Shown here piece by piece: positions 1 to 10,774 of a DNA stretch of 64,000 nucleotides. Source of the DNA: Glandiceps talaboti (Eukaryota; Hemichordata; Enteropneusta; Spengelidae); contig NC_135557.1 in NCBI RefSeq assembly GCF_964340395.1, positions 1,975,687-2,039,686 on the forward strand, given 5' to 3'. Below the pieces are notes generated by a model. That model did not search any database and was not told where the DNA came from. It saw only the letters and a program-made list of their open reading frames with translations. Within the stretch, counting starts at the first letter, position 1, and the number at the start of each line of letters is the position of its first letter. A program made the translations under genes and the position numbers.

Positions 1-25
1 CTGGAATTTTTTTTTGTTATTGCAG

Positions 26-66
26 CAAAAATGAGGATGACGAAGATACAATTAAATTTCTTTTAG
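26..66 (+). CDS. mre11: MRE11 exon (window exon 1), N-terminal, start of phosphoesterase domain
   Basis: An acceptor with a long T tract and TTATTGCAG ends at base 25. The first base completes a codon begun in an upstream exon. The next 13 codons read KNEDDEDTIKFLL, matching the short acidic stretch and first beta strand that open MRE11. The final G (base 66) joins CA of the next exon to give Ala, placing the metal-binding motif ASDCHLG across the junction. The donor is GCAAGT, not GT. The GT four bases downstream would put exon 2 in the wrong frame. The initiator ATG must lie upstream of the window. ATG at 31-33 is out of frame. Confidence 0.9.
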
Positions 67-368
67 GCAAGTATTTTCAGTATTTGAAGTACTTTTGTTG
101 GTAATTTGCAAGTACTTTGTACATCATTTTGTTGCCAAATATATACAAATATACTATGAATTGTGACACAAATTATATTAGAAATTTATGTTAACCTCTT
201 CATTGCATTACAAGTATGATTATGATTTAACTAGTCAGTCAGTCAGTCAGTCAGTCAGTCAGTCAGTCAGTCAGTCAGTCTGTCAGTCAGTGTGTTCATG
301 AATGTATAATATGGTTGACTAACTACATGTAAATAATTCTTACAATATGTATATATTTTTGTATATAG
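67..368 (+). other. Intron 1, GC-AG type
   Basis: This 302-bp intron starts GCAAGT after TTTTAG and ends TATATAG. Phase and protein homology fix both ends. It contains a CAGT tetranucleotide run and otherwise AT-rich sequence with no gene. Confidence 0.88.
232..290. repeat. (CAGT)n microsatellite
   Basis: About 14 tandem copies of a 4-base unit (AGTC/CAGT) with a single T substitution near the 3' end. It lies inside intron 1. Confidence 0.95.
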
Positions 369-469
369 CATCAGACTGTCATTTAGGTTATGTAGAGAAG
401 GATGCTATCAGAGGTAGAGACTCACTGGTTACATTTGAAGAGGTTTTACAACGAGCCCAACAACACAAG
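369..469 (+). CDS. mre11: MRE11 exon (window exon 2), phosphoesterase motif I
   Basis: The exon opens after TATATAG and completes the codon split from the previous exon. It then codes 33 residues beginning SDCHLGYVEKDAIRGRD. The Asp-x-His pair of motif I (D and H of DCHLG) binds the active-site metals in this family. Human MRE11 has DIHLG followed by EKDAVRG, so the match is direct. The exon ends phase 0 at CACAAG with donor GTATGT. Its last 16 bases and the first two donor bases are copied 30 bp downstream in the intron. Confidence 0.97.
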
Positions 470-483
470 GTATGTGTACCACT

Positions 484-501
484 AGCCCAACAACACAAGG
501 T
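484..501 (+). repeat. Copy of exon 2 end plus donor GT
   Basis: The 18 bases at 454-471 (end of exon 2 and donor GT) recur exactly here, 30 bp downstream. The copy is followed by TATTAC instead of ATGTGT, so it is a weaker donor. It directly abuts the first unit of the 21-bp array. Confidence 0.93.
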
Positions 502-3500
502 TATTACAAGGTAGTTTGTGTTATTATAACAGTAGTTTGTGTTATTATAACAGTAGTTTGTGTTATTATAACAATAGTTTGTGTTATTGTAACAGTAGTT
601 TGTGTTATTATAACAGTAGTTTGTGTTATTATAACAATAGTTTGTGTTATTATAACAATAGTTTGTGTTATTATAACAGTAGTTTGTGTTATTGTAACAA
701 TAGTTTGTGTTATTATAACAGTAGTTTGTGTTATTATAACAATAGTTTGTGTTATTGTAACAGTAGTTTGTGTTATTATAACAGTAGTTTGTGTTATTAT
801 AACAGTAGTTTGTGTTATTATAACAATAGTTTGTGTTATTATAACAGTAGTTTGTGTTATTATAACAGTAGTTTGTGTTATTATAACAGTAGTTTGTGTT
901 ATTATAACAATAGTTTGTGTTATTATAACAGTAGTTTGTGTTATTATAACAGTAGTTTGTGGTATTATACTAGTAGTTTGTGTTATTATGACAGTAGTTT
1001 GTGTTATTATAACAATAGTTTGTGTTATTATAACAGTAGTTTGTGTTATTATAACAGTAGTTTGTGGTATTATACTAGTAGTTTGTGTTATTATAACAGT
1101 AGTTTGTGTTATTATAACAATAGTTTGTGTTATTATAACAGTAGTTTGTGTTATTATAACAGTAGTTTGTGGTATTATACTAGTAGTTTGTGTTATTATG
1201 ACAGTAGTTTATGTTATTATAACAATAGTTGATGTTATTATAACAGTAGTTTGTGTTATTATAACAATAGTTTGTGTTATTATAACAATAGTTTGTGTTA
1301 TTATAACAGTAGTTTGTGTTATTGTAACAATAGTTTGTGGTATTATACTAGTAGTTTGTGTTATTATGACAGTAGTTTATGTTATTATAACAATAGTTGA
1401 TGTTATTATAACAGTAGTTTGTGTTATTATAACAGTAGTTTGTGTTATTGTAACAATAGTTTGTGTTATTATAACAATAGTTTGTGTTATTATAACAGTA
1501 GTTTGTGTTATTATAACAATAGTTTGTGTTATTATAACAGTAGTTTGTGTTATTATAACAGTAGTTTGTGTTATTATAACAATAGTTTGTGTTATTATAA
1601 CAGTAGTTTGTGTTATTATAACAATAGTTTGTGTTATTGTAACAGTAGTTTGTGTTATTATAACAGTAGTTTGTGGTATTGTAACAGTAGTTTGTGTTAT
1701 TATAACAGTAGTTTGTGTTATTATAACAATAGTTTGTGTTATTATAACAATAGTTTGTGTTATTATAACAGTAGTTTGTGTTATTATAACAGTAGTTTGT
1801 GTTATTATAACAGTTTGTGTTATTATAACAGTAGTTTGTGTTATTATAACAGTAGTTTGTGTTATTATAACAGTAGTTTGTGTTATTATAACAGTAGTTT
1901 GTGTTATTATAACAGTAGTTTGTGGTATTGTAACAGTAGTTTGTGTTATTATAACAGTAGGTTGTGTTATTATAACAATAGTTTGTGTTATTATAACAGT
2001 AGTTTGTGTTATTGTAACAATAGTTTGTGTTATTATAACAGTAGTTTGTGTTATTATAACAGTAGTTTGTGTTATTATAACAATAGTTTGTGTTATTATA
2101 ACAGTAGTTTGTGTTATTATAACAATAGTTTGTGTTATTATAACAGTAGTTTGTGTTATTATAACAGTAGTTTGTGTTATTATAACAGTAGTTTGTGTTA
2201 TTATAACAGTAGTTTGTGTTATTATAACAGTAGTTTGTGTTATTATGACAGTAGTTTATGTTATTATAACAATAGTTTGTGTTATTATAACAGTAGTTTG
2301 TGTTATTATAACAGTAGTTTGTGTTATTATAACAGTAGTTTGTGTTATTATAACAGTAGTTTGTGTTATTATAACAGTAGTTTGTGTTATTATAACAGTA
2401 GTTTGTGTTATTATAACAATAGTTGATGTTATTATAACAGTAGTTTGTGTTATTATAACAGTAGTTTGTGTTATTATAACAATAGTTTGTGTTATTATAA
2501 CATTAGTTTGTGTTATTATGACAGTAGTTTATGTTATTATAACAATAGTTGATGTTATTATAACAGTAGTTTGTGTTATTATAACAGTAGTTTGTGTTAT
2601 TGTAACAGTAGTTTGTGTTATTATAACAATAGTTGATGTTATTATAACAATAGTTTGTGTTATTATAACAGTAGTTTGTGTTATTATGACAGTAGTTTAT
2701 GTTATTATAACAATAGTTGATGTTATTATAACAGTAGTTTGTGTTATTATAACAGTAGTTTGTGTTATTGTAACAGTAGTTTGTGTTATTATAACAGTAG
2801 TTTGTGTTATTATAACAATAGTTGATGTTATTATAACAATAGTTTGTGTTATTATAACAGTAGTTTGTGTTATTATGACAGTAGTTTATGTTATTATAAC
2901 AATAGTTGATGTTATTATAACAGTAGTTTGTGTTATTATAACAGTAGTTTGTGTTATTGTAACAGTAGTTTGTGTTATTGTAACAGTAGTTTGTGTTATT
3001 ATAACAGTAGTTTGTGTTATTGTAACAGTAGTTTGTGTTATTGTTACAGTAGTTTGTGTTATTGTAACAGTAGTTTGTGTTATTGTAACAGTAGTTTGTG
3101 TTATTGTAACAGTAGTTTGTGTTATTATAACAGTAGTTTGTGTTATTATAACAGTAGTTTGTGTTATTGTAACAGTAGTTTGTGTTATTGTAACAGTAGT
3201 TTGTGTTATTGTAACAGTAGTTTGTGTTATTGTAACAATAGTTTGTGTTATTATAACAGTAGTTTGTGTTATTATAACAGTAGTTTGTGTTATTATAACA
3301 GTAGTTTGTGTTATTGTAACAGTAGTTTGTGTTATTATAACAGTAGTTTGTGTTATTATAACAGTAGTTTGTGTTATTGTAACAGTAGTTTGTGTTATTG
3401 TAACAGTAGTTTGTGTTATTGTAACAGTAGTTTGTGTTATTGTAACAGTAGTTTGTGTTATTATAACAATTGTTTGTGTTATTATAACAATAGTTTGTGG

Positions 3501-3806
3501 TATTATAACAGTAGTTTGTGTTATTATAACAGTAGTTTGTGTTATTATAACAGTAGTTTATGTTATTATAACAATAGTTTGTGATATTATAACAGTAGTT
3601 TATGTTATTATAACAGTAGTTTGTGTTATTATAACAGTAGTTTGTGTTATTATAACAATAGTTTGTGTTATTATAACAGTAGTTTGTGTTATTATAACAG
3701 TAGTTTGTGTTATTATAACAGTAGTTTGTGTTATTATAACAGTAGTTTGTGTTATTATAACAGTAGTTTATGTTATTATAACAGTAGTTTGTGTTATTAT
3801 AACTGT
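501..3806 (+). repeat. 21-bp minisatellite of intron 2 (about 157 copies)
   Basis: Period 21 bp, consensus GTAGTTTGTGTTATTATAAC plus A. Common variants change single bases (CAGT/CAAT, ATAAC/GTAAC, TGTG/TGAT). One unit near 1812 is shorter. The length is a multiple of three and the unit lacks stop codons in some frames, so very long spurious reading frames appear. The first unit, right after the duplicated exon end, is a divergent form. The array ends 212 bp before exon 3. Confidence 0.98.
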
Positions 3807-4018
3807 TTATTATAGCAAACCAATTATACTTGAAATGATATTGATAATAAACAATTTAGAGGCAATTGCAGTGAACAACTTAAACCACTGGAGGACGCCA
3901 TAACCACAGTAACATGAATTGTAAGTAACAATTTTTACCCCAAAGTCAAAAAAAGTTAAGGTAGTAATAATACAAAACAGTGATATAGGGTTTTGTTTTT
4001 GTTTTGGATCATTGACAG
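3807..4018 (+). other. Intron 2 tail, unique sequence
   Basis: AT-rich sequence leading to the exon 3 acceptor TCATTGACAG. No further gene or repeat seen. Confidence 0.8.
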
Positions 4019-4179
4019 GTTGATTTCATTCTCTTAGCTGGTGATTTGTTCCATGACAACAAACCATCTAGAGATACATTGCATGGATGTATGGCTTTAT
4101 TCAGACAATATTGTATGGGTGAAAACCCTATACAGGTTGAGTTTCTCAGTGACCAAGCTATCAACTTTGGTACATCAAA
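4019..4179 (+). CDS. mre11: MRE11 exon (window exon 3), phosphoesterase motif II
   Basis: It codes 53 residues starting [19 protein letters not shown] and ends with two bases of a Lys codon. GDLFH is motif II; its Asp bridges the two metal ions in the family and the following His belongs to the active site. The segment ending in the [11 protein letters not shown] stretch matches the human SDQSVNFG region. The acceptor is GACAG and the donor GTAAGT, a perfect consensus. Phase 2 at the 3' end is completed by the A that opens exon 4. Confidence 0.97.
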
Positions 4180-4392
4180 GTAAGTAAAACACCCCTTTTT
4201 CTAGAGTAGTTCAGTCCTGAACCATTTAGAGTTGGACTATACCATTGTATTATGGATGGTAACACTCACCAGTTTAACTAGATGGCTGGTTTATCAATTT
4301 GTAAGTAAAAGATGTCTACGTTAATTCAGTATATAATTTATCAATGACCTTGTTACTAGAAGTATCAACTTTGAAATGTCTAATTATCTAGA
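4180..4392 (+). other. Intron 3 head, unique sequence
   Basis: Donor GTAAGT followed by about 200 bp of non-repetitive AT-rich sequence. No gene seen. Confidence 0.8.
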
Positions 4393-7300
4393 AGCTATTT
4401 GGGTTCAATTTCTCTCTAGCTATTTGGGTTCAATTTCTTTCTAGCTATTTGGGTTCAATTTCTCTCTAGCTATTTGGGTTCAATTTCTCTCTAGCTATCT
4501 GGGTTCAATTTCTCTCTAGCTTTCTGGGTTCAATTTCTCTCTAGCTTTCTGGGTTCAATTTCTCTCTAGCTATTTGGGTTCAATTTCTCTCTAGCTTTCT
4601 GGGTTCAATTTCTCTCTAGCTTTCTGGGTTCAATTTCTCTCTAGCTATTTGGGTTCAATTTCTCTCTAGCTTTCTGGGTTCAATTTCTCTCTAGCTATTT
4701 GGGTTCAATTTCTCTCTAGCTTTCTGGGTTCAATTTCTCTCTAGCTTTCTGGGTTCAATTTCTCTCTAGCTTTCTGGGTTCAATTTCTCTCTGGCTATTT
4801 GGGTTCAATTTCTCTCTAGCTATTTGGGTTCAATTTCTCTCTAGCTTTCTGGGTTCAATTTCTCTCTGGCTATCTGGGTTCAATTTCTCTCTAGCTTTCT
4901 GGGTTCAATTTCTCTCTGGCTATTTGGGTTCAATTTCTCTCTAGCTTTCTGGGTTCAATTTCTCTCTAGCTATCTGGGTTCAATTTCTCTCTAGCTTTCT
5001 GGGTTCAATTTCTCTCTAGCTATCTGGGTTCAATTTCTCTCTAGCTATTTGGGTTCAATTTCTCTCTAGCTTTCTGGGTTCAATTTCTCTCTGGCTATCT
5101 GGGTTCAATTTCTCTCTAGCTTTCTGGGTTCAATTTCTCTCTAGCTATCTGGGTTCAATTTCTCTCTAGCTATCTGGGTTCAATTTCTCTCTAGCTATCT
5201 GGGTTCAATTTCTCGCTAGCTATCTGGGTTTAATTTCTCTCTAGCTATCTGGGTTCAATTTCTCTCTGGCTATCTGGGTTCAATTTCTCTCTAGCTTTCT
5301 GGGTTCAATTTCTCTCTAGCTATCTGGGTTCAATTTCTCTCTAGCTTTCTGGGTTCAATTTCTCTCTAGCTTTCTGGGTTCAATTTCTCTCTAGCTTTCT
5401 GGGTTCAATTTCTCTCTAGTTCAATTTCTCTCTAGCTATCTGGGTTCAATTTCTCTCTAGCTATCTGGGTTCAATTTCTCTCTAGCTATCTGGGTTCAAT
5501 TTCTCTCTGGCTATCTGGGTTCAATTTCTCTCTGGCTATCTGGGTTCAATTTCTCTCTAGCTTTCTGGGTTCAATTTCTCTCTAGCTTTCTGGGTTCAAT
5601 TTCTCTCTAGCTATCTGGGTTCAATTTCTCTCTGGCTATCTGGGTTCAATTTCTCTCTAGCTTTCTGGGTTCAATTTCTCTCTAGCTATTTGGGTTCAAT
5701 TTCTCTCTAGCTTTCTGGGTTCAATTTCTCTCTAGCTTTCTGGGTTCAATTTCTCTCTAGCTTTCTGGGTTCAATTTCTCTCTAGCTTTCTGGGTTCAAT
5801 TTCTCTCTAGCTTTCTGGGTTCAATTTCTCTCTAGCTTTCTGGGTTCAATTTCTCTCTGGCTATTTGGGTTCAATTTCTCTCTAGCTATTTGGGTTCAAT
5901 TTCTCTCTAGCTTTCTGGGTTCAATTTCTCTCTGGCTATCTGGGTTCAATTTCTCTCTAGCTTTCTGGGTTCAATTTCTCTCTGGCTATTTGGGTTCAAT
6001 TTCTCTCTAGCTATTTGGGTTCAATTTCTCTCTAGCTTTCTGGGTTCAATTTCTCTAGCTTTCTGGGTTCAATTTCTCTCTGGCTATCTGGGTTCAATTT
6101 CTCTCTAGCTTTCTGGGTTCAATTTCTCTCTAGCTATCTGGGTTCAATTTCTCTCTAGCTATTTGGGTTCAATTTCTCTCTAGCTTTCTGGGTTCAATTT
6201 CTCTCTAGCTTTCTGGGTTCAATTTCTCTCTAGCTTTCTGGGTTCAATTTCTCTCTAGCTTTCTGGGTTCAATTTCTCTCTGGCTATTTGGGTTCAATTT
6301 CTCTCTAGCTATTTGGGTTCAATTTCTCTCTAGCTTTCTGGGTTCAATTTCTCTCTGGCTATCTGGGTTCAATTTCTCTCTAGCTTTCTGGGTTCAATTT
6401 CTCTCTGGCTATTTGGGTTCAATTTCTCTCTAGCTATTTGGGTTCAATTTCTCTCTAGCTTTCTGGGTTCAATTTCTCTAGCTTTCTGGGTTCAATTTCT
6501 CTCTAGCTATTTGGGTTCAATTTCTCTCTAGCTTTCTGGGTTCAATTTCTCTCTAGCTATCTGGGTTCAATTTCTCTCTAGCTATTTGGGTTCAATTTCT
6601 CTCTAGCTTTCTGGGTTCAATTTCTCTCTAGCTATTTGGGTTCAATTTCTCTCTAGCTTTCTGGGTTCAATTTCTCTCTAGCTATCTGGGTTCAATTTCT
6701 CTCTAGCTTTCTGGGTTCAATTTCTCTCTGGCTATCTGGGTTCAATTTCTCTCTAGCTTTCTGGGTTCAATTTCTCTCTAGCTATCTGGGTTCAATTTCT
6801 CTCTAGCTATCTGGGTTCAATTTCTCGCTAGCTATCTGGGTTTAATTTCTCTCTAGCTATCTGGGTTCAATTTCTCTCTGGCTATCTGGGTTCAATTTCT
6901 CTCTAGCTTTCTGGGTTCAATTTCTCTCTAGCTATCTGGGTTCAATTTCTCTCTAGCTTTCTGGGTTCAATTTCTCTCTAGCTTTCTGGGTTCAATTTCT
7001 CTCTAGCTTTCTGGGTTCAATTTCTCTCTAGTTCAATTTCTCTCTAGCTATCTGGGTTCAATTTCTCTCTAGCTATCTGGGTTCAATTTCTCTCTAGCTT
7101 TCTGGGTTCAATTTCTCTCTGGCTATCTGGGTTCAATTTCTCTCTAGCTTTCTGGGTTCAATTTCTCTCTAGCTATCTGGGTTCAGTTTCTCTCTGGCTA
7201 TCTGGGTTCAATTTCTCTCTAGCTTTCTGGGTTCAATTTCCCTCTAGTTCAATTTCTCTCTGGCTATCTGGGTTCAATTTCTCTCTAGCTTTCTGGGTTC

Positions 7301-7625
7301 AATTTCCCTCTAGTTCAATTTCTCTCTAGCTTTCTGGGTTCAATTTCCCTCTAGTTCAATTTCTCTCTAGCTTTCTGGGTTCAATTTCCCTCTAGTTCAA
7401 TTTCTCTCTAGCTTTCTGGGTTCAATTTCTCTCTAGCTTTCTGGGTTCAATTTCTCTCTAGCTTTCTGGGTTCAATTTCTCTCTGGCTGTCTGGGTTCAA
7501 TTTCTCTCTAGCTTTCTGGGTTCAATTTCTCTCTAGCTATCTGGGTTCAATTTCTCTGTAGCTATCTGGGTTCAATTTCTCTCTAGCTATCTGGGTTCAA
7601 TTTCTCTCTGCTATCTGGGTTTACA
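4393..7625 (+). repeat. 25-bp minisatellite of intron 3 with acceptor-like units (about 130 copies)
   Basis: Period 25 bp. Each unit carries CAATTTCTCTCTAG followed by CTATTTGGGTT, CTATCTGGGTT or CTTTCTGGGTT. Some units are shortened (for example near 5419, 6053, 6475 and 7031). Every standard unit has a pyrimidine run ending in AG, so it resembles a 3' splice site in the sense of the gene. A rare variant unit with TCTCGCTAG and GGGTTTAATT occurs at about 5211 and again at about 6823, showing a 1.6-kb internal duplication. Confidence 0.97.
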
Positions 7626-7732
7626 TTCTCTCATAACATACAACAGTTTGAAAATATTTTGTTTATGTCTTTGACAAGTTATTGTTTCTATGACAACATA
7701 ATCACATTACTATGTAAATATCTTTATTTTAG

Positions 7733-7820
7733 ATTTCCCGTTGTCAATTATGAAGATCCCAATTATAATGTAGCCATTCCAGTGTTTTCAATTCATGGTA
7801 ACCATGATGACCCTTCAGGG
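7733..7820 (+). CDS. mre11: MRE11 exon (window exon 4), phosphoesterase motif III
   Basis: The first base completes Lys. The next 29 codons include [19 protein letters not shown] is motif III; its Asn and His are central to metal binding and phosphate cleavage. The acceptor is TTTATTTTAG. The donor GTAGGT follows GGG. Phase 0 at the 3' end agrees with exon 5. A reading frame that extends 5' and 3' of these boundaries is intronic. Confidence 0.97.
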
Positions 7821-7937
7821 GTAGGTACACATACTTTGTTAGAATAATAATAATAATACTTTATTTTTCTATAGCGACTTCCATCAAAACAATAACAAAC
7901 TGCTTCACAATAAAATATATAACAAATGATTTAAAAT
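7821..7937 (+). other. Intron 4 head
   Basis: Donor GTAGGT, a short AAT trinucleotide run, then AT-rich sequence before the 29-bp array. No gene seen. Confidence 0.75.
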
Positions 7938-9797
7938 TACAACGATAAAAGTAAGACCAACTTGAATACAATGATAAAAGTATGACCAGCTTGAATACAA
8001 TGATAAAAGTAAGACCAACTTGAATACAATGATAAAAGTAAGACCAACTTGAATACAATGATAAAAGTAAGACCAGCTTGAATACAATGATAAAAGTAAG
8101 ACCAACTTGAATACAATGATAAAAGTAAGACCAACTTGAATACAATGATAAAAGTAAGACCAGCTCAAATACAATGATAAAAGTAAGACCAACTTGAATA
8201 CAATGATAAAAGTAAGACCAGCTTGAATACAATGATAAAAGTAAGACCAACTTGAATACAATGATAAAAGTAAGACCAGCTGGAATACAATGATAAAAGT
8301 AAGACCAACTCAAATACAATGATAAAAGTAAGACCAGTTCAAATACAATGATAAAAGTAAGACCAGTTCAAATACAATGATAAAAGTAAGACCAGTTCAA
8401 ATACAATGATAAAAGTAAGACCAACTTGAATACAATGATAAAAGTAAGACCAACTTGAATACAATGATAAAAGTAAGACCAGCTCAAATACAATGATAAA
8501 AGTAAGACCAACTTGAATACAATGATAAAAGTAAGACCAACTTGAATACAATGATAAAAGTAAGACCAGCTCAAATACAATGATAAAAGTAAGACCAGCT
8601 TGAATACAATGATAAAAGTATGACCAACTCAAATACAATGATAAAAGTAAGACCAACTCAAATACAATGATAAAAGTAAGACCAACTTGAATACAATGAT
8701 AAAAGTAAGACCAGCTCAAATACAATGATAAAAGTAAGACCAGCTCGAATACAATGATAAAAGTAAGACCAACTCAAATACAATGATAAAAGTAAGACCA
8801 GCTCAAATACAATGATAAAAGTAAGACCAACTTGAATACAATGATAAAAGTAAGACCAGCTTGAATACAATGATAAAAGTAAGACCAACTTGAATACAAT
8901 GATAAAAGTAAGACCAACTCAAATACATTGATAAAAGTAAGACCAGCTTGAATACAATGATAAAAGTATGACCAACTCAAATACAATGATAAAAGTAAGA
9001 CCAACTCAAATACAATGATAAAAGTAAGACCAACTCAAATACAATGATAAAAGTAAGACCAACTTGAATACAATGATAAAAGTATGACCAGCTCAAATAC
9101 AATGATAAAAGTAAGACCAACTCAAATACAATGATAAAAGTAAGACCAACTTGAATACAATGATAAAAGTATGACCAACTCAAATACAATGATAAAAGTA
9201 AGACCAACTCAAATACAATGATAAAAGTAAGACCAACTCAAATACAATGATAAAAGTAAGACCAACTTGAATACAATGATAAAAGTAAGACCAGCTTGAA
9301 TACAATGATAAAAGTAAGACCAACTTGAATACAATGATAAAAGTAAGACCAACTCAAATACATTGATAAAAGTAAGACCAGCTTGAATACAATGATAAAA
9401 GTAAGACCAACTCAAATACAATGATAAAAGTAAGACCAACTCAAATACAATGATAAAAGTAAGACCAACTCAAATACAATGATAAAAGTATGACCAACTC
9501 AAATATAATGATGAAAGTAAGACCAACTCAAATACAATGATAAAAGTATGACCAACTCAAATATAATGATGAAAGTAAGACCAACTCAAATACAATGATA
9601 AAAGTAAGACCAACTCAAATACAATGATAAAAGTAAGACCAACTCAAATATAATGATGAAAGTAAGACCAACTCAAATACAATGATAAAAGTATGACCAA
9701 CTCAAATACAATGATAAAAGTAAGACCAACTTGAATACAATGATAAAAGTAAGACCAACTTGAATACAATGATAAAAGTAAGACCAACTCAAATACA
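7938..9797. repeat. 29-bp minisatellite of intron 4 (about 64 copies)
   Basis: Period 29 bp with core ATGATAAAAGTAAGACCA and an alternating tail (ACTTGAATACA, GCTTGAATACA, ACTCAAATACA and others). The core holds AAAGTAAGA, which resembles a 5' splice site. The antisense strand is open over several units and gives spurious proteins. Confidence 0.97.
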
Positions 9798-9839
9798 AAA
9801 GATATTATATAGAATGTTGTGGAAGTTATCTGTAATATT

Positions 9840-10740
9840 TTTTTTAAAAAGACTCTGCCTAATTAGCGCGGACAGACTTATAGATTGTGTTCCGTCTGTC
9901 CGCGCGTCCGTATGTCCGTCCGTCCGTCCATCCGCAACCGTTTCTTTGAGATGCCTTGACCGATTTTTTTCAAATTTGGTACAGGGGCAACATGCAATGG
10001 CATACATATGCACGTCAATTTGTTTCATGATACAATCCAATATGGCCGCCTAGTAGCCATTTTGTTTGCAAAATTTCCCTGTCTAAAGCCATAACTCAGA
10101 CATGCTTGAACAGATCTCATTCAAAGTTGGTATTAGAACAGTGTTCTATGGCATATATGTGCATATTCATTGTTGTCATGATACGATCCAATATGGCCGC
10201 CTGGCAGCCACTTTGTTTGTGAATTTTCATGTCGAAAGCCATAACTCAGACATGCTTGAACAGATCTCATTCAAAGTTGGTATTAGGACAGTGTTCTATG
10301 ACATACATGTGCATATCATTGTTGTTGTGATACGATCCAATATGGCCACCTGGCAGCCATTTTGTTTGTGATTTTTCTATGTCCAAAGCCATAACTCAGA
10401 CATGCTTGAACAGATCTCATTCAAAGTTGGTATTAGGACAGTGTTCTATGACATACATGTGCATATCCATTTTCATCGTGATACGATCCCCCATACCCGA
10501 CCCATCCTTTATTGTTGTAGGAATGTTCCATGTCAACAAGCAGACACAACATATCTAAGTCTGTTTGATTTAGGTTCACAAGTGTTGTTGCGTGATCAGA
10601 GTAGTGATAATTTCTTAAAATCCAATCAAAGCGGGGACTACATGTGTATGTCATTCTCAATGACTTGTTTTATTGTTGGGTTTGTAATACTGCAAACGAT
10701 CCCATGTGTGCCTAAAGTAATGTACATGTATGTGTAGTGT
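9840..10740 (+). mobile_element. Dispersed repeat with three internal 150-bp units (family A, copy 1)
   Basis: It begins near a GTCCGTCCGTCC-rich segment. It then repeats a block of exactly 150 bp (anchors at 10101, 10251 and 10401, CATGCTTGAACAGATCTCA) containing a CCATTTTGTTTG motif and AAAGCCATAACTCAGA. The tail includes AATCCAATCAAAGCGG and AATGACTTG. A related copy sits at 51990-52540, so this is an interspersed family. No protein is recognisable. Exact ends are not defined. Confidence 0.75.
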
Positions 10741-10774
10741 ATGGAGTAATTAGTATGTCAAATAATAAATTTAA

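Noticed and set aside
472-3903. 1,143-codon + strand frame of repeated VCVIITV
   Set aside because: It is the translation of the 21-bp intron 2 minisatellite; stop-free only because the unit length divides by three. It lies between two MRE11 exons in phase.
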